This document shows, one piece after another, positions 12,030 through 21,075 of a DNA stretch of 64,000 nt (position 1 is its first letter; each line of letters begins with the position of its first letter). The DNA is from Papio anubis. Taxonomy: Eukaryota; Chordata; Mammalia; Primates; Cercopithecidae. The stretch is from the NCBI RefSeq assembly GCF_008728515.1, contig NC_044990.1, positions 59,624,879 to 59,688,878 on the forward strand, read 5' to 3'. The translations under genes were made by a program, and so were the position numbers. The notes below the pieces were generated by a model that saw nothing but the letters and a program-made list of their open reading frames with translations, was not told the origin of the DNA and did not search any database.

Positions 12030-12290
12030 TTTATTTTTATACATTGATTATAACTTAAATACCTAAGTTTTGGAGTAATTATAGTACTTAATTTATTTTA
12101 AATTTGAAGAGCCTGCCATAAGCAACATGAGAAATAAACGCTGGTCAGCGCTTATTCAGACTTATTAAAAATGAAAACGAAAATGATTTGCTACTGCAGC
12201 TCTTTGTCATAGAAAAAACAAAAGCCCGTCTTGGTTCAAAGCCTATGACACTGAAAAGCTTCAGAAGATTTGACAATTTCTCATCACTAA
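12030..12290. other. Anonymous DNA
   Basis: Nothing recognised. Confidence 0.5.
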
Positions 12291-12294
12291 GAAA

Positions 12295-12515
12295 TATAAT
12301 AATAATAACATAGCTGACATTTACCAAAAGCTTATAGTACAATGAGCATGCGGAACTAACAGTTTTGCATGTACCTGCTCATTTAATCACTGAAATGACT
12401 GAATGAGATAGGTACTACTACAATTACCACTTATGTACCAGGAAACTGAAGTACACACAATAAAATAAGCAAGATCGCTAGTTAGTAACTAAGAGCCAAG
12501 TTTGAAATTTCTGTT
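12295..12515 (-). mobile_element. MIR SINE, antisense
   Basis: Reads the reverse complement of MIR: 'AATAATAACATAGCTGACAT', 'TGTACCTGCTCATTTAATCA', 'GATAGGTACTACTACAATTA', 'CAGGAAACTGAAGTACACAC', 'GCTAGTTAGTAACTAAGAGC'. Near full length. Confidence 0.85.
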
Positions 12516-12519
12516 GTCC

Positions 12520-13135
12520 TTCTTTCTGAGCCGGCGTTTTTCAGCCACTACCTTAAACTTTCTCTTTGTAGAAAGAGAGCATTGTTAAACACTGTAATAA
12601 TAAGGGGGCAGCACACACACCCAGTGTGTGCACAAACACACAGAACATCATTAGTACATGAAACAAAATGTTTTGCTGTGATGTTTTCAGAGAAAGACAG
12701 GATAAAGTCGCAGTCACAGAATTAGTAAGAATAGCTTCTATATTCTTCCTAGTCCTAAAATAAGCTCTGCTGTTATCTACTAAGATAGAGAGAACTGTTG
12801 TTTAAATAGTGGAAATAATGATATCTCTTTTGGTCAGAGGTGGGCGAATGACTTCTTTGAAGGTAAAACCTTGAAAATGAAGTTAAGTTCCTCAGAGATG
12901 AATTAACAGGTCCTGGTATCTGTATTTTCCACATTTTGAAGAGGAAAAGAGCGTTGGTGCTTTCTTAGCTCCAAGGGGAGGAGAAGTTGATGGTGATTAT
13001 TCCAATCCAGGGTTGGTGAGCTACTGCCTACCCTCTGGCCAAATCAGCCTAGCTGCCTATATATGCAAATGAAGCTGTATCGGACTCTAAGCACACTCAG
13101 AATTTAGATAGCTGGTATAGTTGATTTCCTGTAAT
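12520..13135. other. Anonymous DNA, possible transposon scrap
   Basis: No gene. The segment 13005-13085 ('TCTGGCCAAATCAGCCTAGC') weakly resembles the DNA-transposon family whose copies contain 'tggccaaatcxggcc', but the match is too poor to name. Confidence 0.4.
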
Positions 13136-13140
13136 TACGG

Positions 13141-13971
13141 TGTAGGGATTTTTCCTCAACCCCCAAAAGTTCATAGTTGGAACACATCCCTATTACAGAA
13201 GACAGATTAACAAGAGAAAAACAAGTGGCGGGTCACGATGGCTCACGCCTGTAATCCCGGGAGGCCGAGGCTGATCACAAGGTCAGGAGATCGAGACCAT
13301 CCTGGCTAACAAGGTGAAACCCCGTCTCTACTAAAAATACAAAAAATTAGCCAGGCGTGGTGGCGGCTCCTGTAGTCCCAGCTACTCGGGAGGCTGAGGC
13401 AGGAGAATGGTGTGAATTTGGGAGGCGGAGCTTGCAGTGAGCCAAGATTGTGCCACTGCACTCCATTCTGGGCAACAGAGAGAGACTCTGTTTCAAAAAC
13501 AAACAAACAAACAAAGTATATTAACACATATATTTCATATACACATGGGAGACTCTCAGAGAATGAGTAATTCTAAAACGGTGGCTTTGAATTCCAGCTT
13601 ATATAGCATCCTCAACAATGAATAGTAAATTTTTAGAGAAGGAATAAGACAAAGGAAGAGGACTTTGAGTTTTCACAGGTGGTCACTTTGGAGAAGGGTA
13701 AATAAATGGCAGATAAAGACTGGTTAGCAAAGCCCATTAAGGTAGATTCCTCTGGTACCATCTCCAGGTCCATAAGGGTCTACAGGTGTCATCACTGGTT
13801 AATTTTTGCTCTCCTTGGTTGAAGGCGGAAGGATACCTTTTCTTTGTAACTCTGTTTTCTACTTCTAGGCAAATAGGGGAAGGACAGACGCTTTCCTGAA
13901 TCTGCTTCTTCTTGATTTCTGCAGCTCAAGAATCCTTCATATTTGGGGGCAGCATATTCTAGTCCCCCACA
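13141..13971 (-). mobile_element. Solo LTR, ERV1-type (MER39-like), split by an Alu
   Basis: Two pieces, 13141-13226 and 13517-13971, begin TG and end CA and are separated only by the Alu at 13227-13516. Read on the minus strand, the order is U3 ('TGTGGGGGACTAGAATATGC'), a block with 'TGCTATATAAGCTGGAATTC' that looks like a TATA region, then 'AACACATATATG' and a 3' piece with TTAATCTGTCTTCTG. The family name is from memory. No internal retroviral sequence flanks it. Confidence 0.65.
13227..13516 (+). mobile_element. AluY-type SINE, plus strand, with a small deletion
   Basis: Plus-strand Alu with 'CAAGGTCAGGAGATCGAGAC' and 'CAGTGAGCCAAGATTGTGCC', and an AAAC-repeat tail. It lacks about a dozen bases after 'GCCTGTAATCCC' (the usual AGCACTTTGGGA). 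Inserted in the LTR at 13141-13971. Confidence 0.95.
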
Positions 13972-14099
13972 ATGGCAGGATTGAAAGGCCTTCGAGACCA
14001 GATATCTTTACTACGTCAATGATTAGGAAAAAATTGCTAAACTGCATTTTAATTCAACAAAATATACTTGCCAAGATGAGGTTTGGGGAGCTAAAGTTT

Positions 14100-14452
14100 T
14101 TTTTGTTTGTTTGTTTGGTTGGTTGGTTGGTGTTGGTTTTGGTTTTTTTGTTTGTTTGTTTGTTTTGAGATGGAGTCTCACTCTGTCACCCAGCCTGGAG
14201 TGCAGTGGTGCTATCTCGACTCACTGCAAGCTCCGCCTCCCGGGTTCACACCATTCTCCTGCCTCAGCCTCACGAGTATCTGGGACTACAGGCGCCCGCC
14301 ACCTCGCCCGGCTAGTTTTCTGTATTTTTTAGTAGAGACGGGGTTTCACCGTGTTAGCCAGGATGGTCTTGATCTCCTGACCTCATGATCAGCCCGCCTC
14401 AGTCTCCTAAAGTGCTAGCATTACAGGTGTGAGCCCCCGCGCCCGACCAGGT
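14100..14452 (-). mobile_element. AluY-type SINE with long T-rich tail
   Basis: The antisense Alu is preceded by a 60-base GTTT/GGTT tract, an altered poly(A) tail read in reverse. Diverged TSD: AGCTAAAGTTT (14089-14099) and AGCTCAAGTTT (14453-14463). It carries CCACCTCGCCCGGCTAG, the monkey-type variant. Confidence 0.95.
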
Positions 14453-14604
14453 AGCTCAAGTTTAAGTCAGTCAGTGCCAACTAACGACACTCTCCTAGCC
14501 AATTGGATTAGGTCGAGAATGGGCATGTGACCTAATTCAGACAATGAGGCAAGAGGGGAGGTTTTCAAAGCGCGTATAGAAAATATTTCTCTAGTAGCAT
14601 GCAG

Positions 14605-14803
14605 CAAAATGAATAGTGTCACTCCCAAATTATTGTTTGTCTGGAACTCACAATATAATCTTAATTGGAAGTAGAGTTTATGCAGATGTAATTAGTTAAA
14701 TATGTTTGTAATAATATCCTGCTGGGTTTAGGATGGTCCTTAAAGTCAATGACTTGTGTCTTTATAAAAATAGGAAACAGCGCAGAGACATACAGAGCAA
14801 AGG
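14605..14803 (+). mobile_element. MLT1 LTR (ERVL-MaLR), 5' part
   Basis: 'ACTCCCAAATTATTGTTTGT', 'TTTATGCAGATGTAATTAGT' and 'GACTTGTGTCTTTATAAAAA' follow the MLT1 pattern 'cccccaaa...ttgcagatgtaattaagtta...gactggtgtccttataaga'. It continues at 15460-15640 after an LTR insertion. Confidence 0.75.
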
Positions 14804-15459
14804 TGTCAAAGCAATAATTGCAGTGGTCAAAGTTAAGCAGGTGAAAAAGACTTTATTTGATTATATTACAATAGGATAGAGAGGCTGAAACTCAGGCTGA
14901 GATCAAATCCACTGACAAAAATGGCAGATATTTTAAGAGCTGGGGCGAGGGGATTCTAGGCCATCTGTTTTTGTTAATTAGCTTTACCCAAAGGAAAATA
15001 AACTTTCTCATCCTATCTTCTTGAAAAACTTCCTCATCCTACCAATCTTCTTGACAGGAGGTAGTTTTACTACTTGGAGCAAGGTGCTCACTTTAGTTAG
15101 GTTCCTACTCTCCCAGATAGACCAATTTTCCTTGATAATTACATTTCAAAATATGGCGCTCAAGTATTTGAGAAAGATAACTCAGGATTTTAAAACTTTG
15201 AAAAAGATTTATATGTCAAAGGGGCAGAGAACAAATTTGCAATTGCGTGTTTTCTAAAGTAAATGCTCTAAGAAAAGGGAGGAAGAGCAACCTCCCTGGT
15301 TAGGTCACCTGGATTCTGCAGCGGCCAGGGTAGGAGGGAGGTGAGGTCTTAGAGGCAGAAAGAAGACTGTCTAAGGTTTATTCAGCTGAGGGAAACCTTA
15401 AGGCTCGCTTGAGCAAAGCCTAGGTGTTGGCAGAGATAGGATTTATGCTGCCGCAAACT
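14804..15459 (-). mobile_element. Solo LTR nested in the MLT1 LTR
   Basis: A 656-bp block interrupts the MLT1 LTR and is flanked by a 4-bp direct repeat AAGG (14800-14803 and 15460-15463), the length expected for class I ERVs. On the minus strand the terminal R/U5-like text 'ATAATCAAATAAAGTCTTTT' contains an AATAAA signal. The outer TG is intact at one end; the other reads ACT, one change from ACA. I cannot name the family. Confidence 0.6.
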
Positions 15460-15640
15460 AAGGATGTGAGGACCTACAAGAGGCGTAAGAAGAATACTTC
15501 CTTAGAGCCTTCAGGGGGAGCATGACTGCCAAAAACTTGATTTGGGCTTCTGAATGCTTGATCTGTGAGAGAATGCATTTCTGAAATTTTAAGGCACCCA
15601 GTTTGTTGTGATAGGTGATGGCAGTCATAGAATATGAATA
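15460..15640 (+). mobile_element. MLT1 LTR, 3' part
   Basis: 'AAGGATGTGAGGACC', then 'TTGATTTGGGCTTCTGAATG', 'GATCTGTGAGAGAATGCATT' and 'GGCACCCAGTTTGTTGTGAT' match the MLT1 3' half ('cttgatttcggacttctggcc...gagaataaatttctg...gccacccagtttgtggta'). Confidence 0.8.
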
Positions 15641-16594
15641 TACTATAGGCCATAAGTCTTCTTTCTCCCTGTATTTTGATGTAGCCCTGGAAATAATTGG
15701 TAAAAATCTTACCTTGGGATTAATTACACCCACTGTGGAAACCTGAGAATTGAGAAAAATGTCCTAGTAATATCCATGAAATGCAAAATCAAGGCAATAT
15801 ACGTTGGGCCTCTATTTATCCAACTTGTTTTGTGAAGCAATAAATGCCATTTAGGTTGATACAGTTTTGAGAAGGAACCTTGTTACTTGGAAACAAAAAA
15901 CATCTTAATTTGGTGTATGCACTGCACAACTTGGGAGAGCAGCCCCACATAGATTACAATGTGAATGGCACTTTCTGGAATTATTGAAAACTGCAATTCT
16001 ACCTACTTCCTTATGGTCATTTTGTGTCCTTCAACATTATACCAAACAAAGCAGTTTGAATGCTCTGTGAGTCTCGGGGTTACCACTAATACCTTTTGGG
16101 AGATAAACTGTGAGAATTAAATAGCAGCATATATGAATTATTTTGTAAATTACTTCATCTTTTAGAAACTTTATTTGATTTATGAAATGTATATAATGAT
16201 ATGTACTTTGCATAGTTATAAGGATTGCATGTGAAAGGAAAAATAAAATCACACATTATGTCACACATTAAAAAGTAGTACATTTACTAAGAATCTAAAA
16301 TTTGCTAGTGCTGTTACTATGACGATGACCACAGCAGTTTCTCCTTCTCCTCTTACTGAAGTTATAAAATCATTGCAGGCTCCACAGACAAAAGAGGTTA
16401 TAGTTGTATAAAAGAACACATCTGCAGCACAGCACTTTATTCACTTCAATACTGTAATCATCAAATCTGAGTACAAAACACATTTATACTTTTTTTGATG
16501 AAAAATATGCTTAGAAAAAAGCTAATATGTAATAAGTGGGCAAATGTGACATTGAGAAAGCAAATAATGAACTAATATCAATCTAATCATATTT
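15641..16594. other. Anonymous DNA with possible MIR trace
   Basis: No gene. The interval 16085-16200 weakly resembles a sense MIR ('GAGAATTAAATAGCAGCATA'). 'ACTGCACAACTTGGGAGAGC' near 15920 looks like repeat text but I cannot place it. Confidence 0.4.
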
Positions 16595-16776
16595 AAGAGG
16601 AGCAACTGGAAAATCTTACTTTTACAAAATAATGCACAATTTTGGAGGAATTACATTACTTGATTTATTGGCCTGTTAGACACTATACAAATGAAGACAA
16701 TAAAGAAGAGACTGGTCTAAAAATTGACAAATAGATCAAACAAAGTAAATATACAGCTCAGAAATTGACCTGCCTG
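16595..16776 (+). mobile_element. L1 ORF2 fragment, part 1
   Basis: 'GCACAATTTTGGAGGAATTA' followed by 'CATTACTTGATTTATTGG' and 'AGATCAAACAAAGTAAATAT' matches the L1 ORF2 region 'cacaattttggaggactcacattacctgatttc...gatcaatggaacagaat'. Continues after the LTR insertion at about 17611. Confidence 0.65.
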
Positions 16777-17484
16777 TGTAACATAAAAATAAAATTCTAA
16801 CGAATCACCCAAACTGACTAAATTGACCCATTCTTGGCCAAGGAGATTGCAAAACAACTTGTAAACCAAAACTACAATTCTAAGCTCCCCCAACTATCTG
16901 AATGGACACCTCTCAGGCAACAGCATTCCAAAGTTAACCTGAAAATCTAGCTGAGGCCATGATGGGAAGTGGGGGATGGACATGCCTTATTAGCGTTAAC
17001 ATCAACACAGACCTTGATAAGACTGATAGAACAGCCTCTTTAAGTCTATCAAGAATGTTTACTATCTATTCTCTCTGAAGCATGCTACTTGGAGGCTTCA
17101 TCTGCATGATGAAACATTGGTCTCCACAACCCCTTACCATAACCCAGGCATTCCTTTCTATTGATTCCAGGTCTTTAGATAATAACTCACCCAATTGCCA
17201 ATCAGATAAATCTTTGAATCTGACTATGACCTGGAAGCCTCCCACCCCACCCATCGCTTCCTGTTGTTTTGCCCTTCTGGACCAAACCAATGTACATCTT
17301 ACATGTATTCATTGATGTCTTATGTTTCTCTAAAACGAATAAAACCAAATTGTAGCCTGACCACATTGGGCACAAGTCCCGTGTGCCCAAGACCTCCTGA
17401 GACTGTGTCACAGGCATGTTCTTAACCTTGGCAAAATAAACTTCTAAATTCAATCAGACTTACCGCATATTCTTTTGGTTTACA
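16777..17484 (+). mobile_element. Solo LTR, ERV-type, sense
   Basis: Starts TGTAACATAAAAATAAAATT and ends TTTTGGTTTACA (TG...CA). It contains the promoter-like 'AAAACGAATAAAACC' (about 17332-17346), the block 'TGCCCAAGACCTCCTGAGAC', and AATAAA at 17435-17440 followed by 'CTTCTAAATTCAATCAGACT', the layout of U3-R-U5. It interrupts an L1 remnant. I recognise the family but cannot name it with certainty. No TSD seen. Confidence 0.7.
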
Positions 17485-17610
17485 AAGCTTAAAAACGGAA
17501 TTCTCAGTCATGATTGGAAGAGAAGTTGGACATGCCTCATTATACTCCCTCCCTTTTGAAGTTTAAGCACAACCACTGACCAGCAATAATGTTAAACTAG
17601 AGATTATAAT
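17485..17610 (+). mobile_element. Partial copy of related LTR U3
   Basis: 'CAGTCATGATTGGAAGAGAA' with 'TTGGACATGCCTCATTATAC' resembles the block at about 16951-17000 in the adjacent LTR ('GCCATGATGGGAAGTGGG', 'GGACATGCCTTATTAG'). It may be a second LTR scrap or a duplication left by recombination. Confidence 0.45.
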
Positions 17611-17957
17611 ACAGAGTTTGATTTTTCTGTTAACACATATATGCGTTCATATGACACTTTAAAAATGAACCAAAGTAATCCAATGGGGATAGGATGCTTT
17701 TTCAACCAATGGTGTTGGAATGTCTCAAACCCACATGAAAAGAAAATACTGTATCTCACTTTATACACCAAATGTAATTCAAAATGAAGCATAGATCCAA
17801 ATGCAAATGCTAAAATTATAAAACTTCAGAGAAAAGCACGGAAGATATCTGGTCATGGGAATAGGTGAAGGTTTCTTATATTAGTCATGGAAAGCAGCAC
17901 TCAAAAAGGACACAATAGTTAAATTAGGTTTCATTAATATTAAAAGACCTGTTTATT
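17611..17957 (+). mobile_element. L1 ORF2 fragment, part 2
   Basis: 'GTAATCCAATGGGGATAGGA', 'CAACCAATGGTGTTGGAAT', 'AACTTCAGAGAAAAGCACGG' and 'GGTTTCATTAATATTAAAAG' reproduce the L1 ORF2 order 'attcaatggggaaagg...acaaatggtgctggaac...cttctagaagaaaacat...gacttcatcaaaattaaaa'. Frames are broken. Confidence 0.8.
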
Positions 17958-18241
17958 GCCAGGCACGGTGGCTCACGCCTGTAATCCCAACACTTTGGGA
18001 CGCTGAGACAAGTGGGTCCCCTGAGGTCAGGAGTTCAAGACCAACCTGGTCAACATGGTGAAACTCCATCTCTACTAAAAACTACAAAAATTAGCGGACA
18101 CCTGTAATCTCAGCTACTTAGGAGGCTGAGGCAGGGAGAATCGCTTGAACCCAGGAGGCAGAGGTTGCAGTGAGCTGAGATCACACCACTGCACTCCAGC
18201 CGGTACAACAGAGACTCCATTTCAAAAAAAAAAAAAAAAAA
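17958..18241 (+). mobile_element. Alu SINE, plus strand
   Basis: Starts GCCAGGCACGGTGGCTCACG and ends in an 18-20 base poly-A. Short of full length by a deletion around 'ACAAAAATTAGCGGACACCT' (the second-arm start is missing). GTTTATT occurs on both sides (17951-17957 and 18242-18248). Confidence 0.95.
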
Positions 18242-19040
18242 GTTTATTAAAAGACCCAATTAGGAAAAAGATTTGGTAAGATGCAAACTGGAAGAAAATT
18301 TTTAGAAAACATGTATGGCTTAAAAACATATATTTAAGAAATGACTGATACCCATAATATGTTAAAAAAAAAATTCACTAAGTGATAAAAAGATAAACTA
18401 CCAAACGTTAAAAAAAAGAATGAGTTGAATAGAAACTTCACAAAGCAAATAAGATACATACATACAAAAGGCCAGGAAGCACATGAAAAAATTTTAATAT
18501 CTTCAGGCATCAGGAAAATACAAATTATAGCCAGGAAATAATACTAGCCCACATCCACCAGAAGAAAAATAAAAAGATTCATGACACTTTTTTTGGCTAT
18601 TCAATGGACTCTTTTTGTGAAACAATGCAGGAATGCAAAATATGTAGCCCCTTAGGAAAAAAGTTCTGCCAACATTCTTTAAAACTAATTATTGTTGTTC
18701 TTGGTACAATGCAAAGAATTAGTAGAAATGTAAAATGTATAGCCCCTGGGGAAAAAAATCTCTGCCCAATTTCCCTTAAAGCTAATTGTATATTTACTCT
18801 ACATTCCAGAAATTGTATTCCTTGGCATTTAACCAATGGAAATGAAAACATATTTTCTCAAAAAGAATTTGTACGAAAATTCAAAGCAACTTTATTTTTA
18901 AAAAGACCAAAAAACCCCACAAATTTTAACTATCAATTGTAGAAGAATGGATAAGTAAGATGAACTCATTTATGATTTGAGATGTGGTAAATAGATATGC
19001 AATAAAGCATCTATAACAAAATATCTTGATGGTAGTTACA
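18242..19040 (+). mobile_element. L1 ORF2 3' end, part 3
   Basis: Continues the L1: 'AACTTCACAAAGCAAATAAG', 'CCAGGAAGCACATGAAAAAA', 'CAGGAAAATACAAATTATAG', then 'GGAATGCAAAATATGTAGCC' and 'AATGGATAAGTAAGATG'. The segment around 18622-18789 contains an internal tandem duplication. The 112-codon open frame at 18604-18942 is a relic of this decayed L1, not a gene. Confidence 0.8.
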
Positions 19041-19064
19041 TGGGTTTTCATTTTTAAATTCTTT

Positions 19065-19372
19065 GTTTATTTATTTATTTATTTATTTTGATATGGAGCC
19101 TCACTCTGTCACCCAGGCTGGAATGCAATGGCTTGATCTCAGCTCATTGCAAACTCCACCTCCTGGGTTCAAGTGATTCTCCTGCCTCAGCCTCCCAAGT
19201 AGCTGGGATTACAGGTGCCCACCACCATGCCCAGCTAATTTTTGTATTTTTAGTGGAGACAGGGTTTCACCATGTTGGTCAGGCTGGTCTCGAACTCCTG
19301 AACTCAGCTGATCCACCTGCCTTGGCCTCCCAAAGTGCTGGGATTACAGGGGTGAGCCACCACGCTTGGCCT
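19065..19372 (-). mobile_element. Alu SINE, minus strand, with TSD
   Basis: Antisense Alu with a (TTTA)n head. The 16-bp TSD has one difference: CATTTTTAAATTCTTT (19049-19064) and CATTTTAAAATTCTTT (19373-19388). It gives a 100-codon Alu-type open frame on plus that is not a gene. Left partner of an inverted Alu pair. Confidence 0.96.
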
Positions 19373-19433
19373 CATTTTAAAATTCTTTAATCATTGTTGT
19401 ATAAGTTTTTATTACAAACTAATAGCGAGAAAA

Positions 19434-19740
19434 CTACCAGGTGCAGTGGCTCACACCTGTAATCCTAGCACTTTGGAAGGCCGAGGTGGGTGGATCACCT
19501 GAGGTCAGGAGTTCGAGACCAGCCTGGCCATGTGGTGAAACTCCATCTCTGTCAAAAATTAGCAGGGCATGGTGGTGGCTGCCTATAATCCCAGCAACAT
19601 GGGAGAGTGAGACAGGAGAATTGCTTGAACCTGGGAGGCAGAGGTTGCAGTGAGCAAAGATCATGCCACTGCATTCCAGCCTGGGATACAGAGCAAAACT
19701 CCTTCCCCCCTCCAAAATAATAATAATAAATAAGTAAAAA
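19434..19740 (+). mobile_element. Alu SINE, plus strand
   Basis: Sense Alu from 'CTACCAGGTGCAGTGGCTCA' to a tail of AATAATAATAAATAAG. It starts about 60 bases after the antisense Alu, forming an inverted repeat of about 300-bp arms. Confidence 0.95.
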
Positions 19741-19744
19741 TAAA

Positions 19745-20325
19745 ATATTAGGGAGAAAGCTGTTCAAAAGAGGAATGGCCCACTTCTAATAGCCACATAT
19801 AACATGCCAAATCTTTTGGAACACTCCAGAGGATGATCTTATGAGTTAGACGGGTGAGAGGTAAGGAAGAGTCACTGTTAAACAGGATCAAAGGCTTCTT
19901 AAAAGGTCCTTAGTGAAATCACAAAGCAGCTTACAGTGGTGGGTGGGTGGCGTAAATGGAAGAGGTCAATAAAATAGAGCACCTAGGAGTTCAGTGTGCT
20001 CATTTGGGGGAAGCAACAGATTAAATCATCATCAGCTGCTGTGTAGAGGAACAAGAAAGATAGTTAAGTATTAATTTCACAAATACTGGATAAAAGTATT
20101 CACATATATAATTAGTGTAAAATATATATGTTGCTCTTTCCTTCACTCAAATTTTAAGAAGGTTCTTTGGGTGTCCTGCTTGGCACCTGGGTGTTGCCTT
20201 TCGCATTTGTGTGTTGAGTGCCTCTGTGAAGTGGAAGAAGTTTAAAGAGGCTATATTAATTTTTGTTAGTAAGATTCTCTTTTTTTTCTCCCCAGATCCA
20301 CCAATTGCTTCTAATTTCAGTTACA
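19745..20325. other. Anonymous DNA
   Basis: No gene or repeat recognised. GTGGGTGGGTGG near 19940 is a short G-rich run. Confidence 0.5.
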
Positions 20326-20329
20326 TAAA

Positions 20330-20865
20330 GTCTAAAGCCTCAAAATATCTAGAAAGATCTGGTCTCTGTGAGTGATCTCGCTCAACTCATTTCTTGTGGC
20401 TTTTCTTCTCACCTACTGCATTACAACAAATAGTGTCCTTGCCACTCCTGGAGAAATGGAAGGCCTTCTGCTGCCTTAGAACCTTTTCACTTACTGCTCC
20501 CTTCGCCTGAAATTATTCTTCCTCAGATACATTTGTAACTAAATTGTTTAGTTCCTATAGGTCATTAATGTAATACTACCTTATGGGTCAAGCCTTCTCC
20601 AGTCACACTATCTAAAAACTGCAATCTTCACTTCTCTGTTACTACTCCATTCCCATATTTAATTGTCTAACACCTAGAGCAATATAATGTACTATATATT
20701 TTGCTAACCAAAATTCCTATTTGCCTTTCTGCTGCATTACATTTTAAGTCCCATTAGGGCATATAATTTCCCTTGTTAGTGTTCACTGGTAATCTTGAGC
20801 ACTGAGAAAAGTGCAGTTCATATAATTGATGCTTGATAAATAATTATTTTTTGAAATAGTGATAC
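20330..20865 (+). mobile_element. L2 LINE 3' end, sense
   Basis: A long run follows the L2 consensus order: 'GTGTCCTTGCCACTCCTGG', 'CCTTTTCACTTACTGCTCCC', 'TTCGCCTGAAATTATTCTTC', 'AAGCCTTCTCCAGTCACACT', 'CACCTAGAGCAATATAATG' and the terminal 'GATGCTTGATAAATAATTAT'. It is the best-preserved L2 in the window. Confidence 0.85.
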
Positions 20866-20879
20866 ATGAGTGGAATGTT

Positions 20880-21075
20880 TGTAATTACTAATATTTTAGC
20901 ACATATTATATGTGACTTTTTTATTCTAAGTGTACTGCAAGATAACTCATAGAATTCTCACAACTCTATAAGGTAGATATTATTGTCCCTGTTTAGGGAA
21001 ACTTACACAGTAATCATTTCAATAACTTTCTCAGGGTTAAAATAGCTAGTATGTAATGAAAGCTAATTTGTAATA
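20880..21075 (-). mobile_element. MIR SINE, antisense
   Basis: 'TTATTCTAAGTGTACTGCAA', 'CATAGAATTCTCACAACTCT', 'ATAAGGTAGATATTATTGTC' and 'ATAGCTAGTATGTAATGAAA' are the reverse-complement MIR series. Confidence 0.85.

Noticed and set aside
18604..18942. 112-codon open frame as a novel protein
   Set aside because: It lies in the decayed L1 ORF2 3' end and crosses a tandem duplication.
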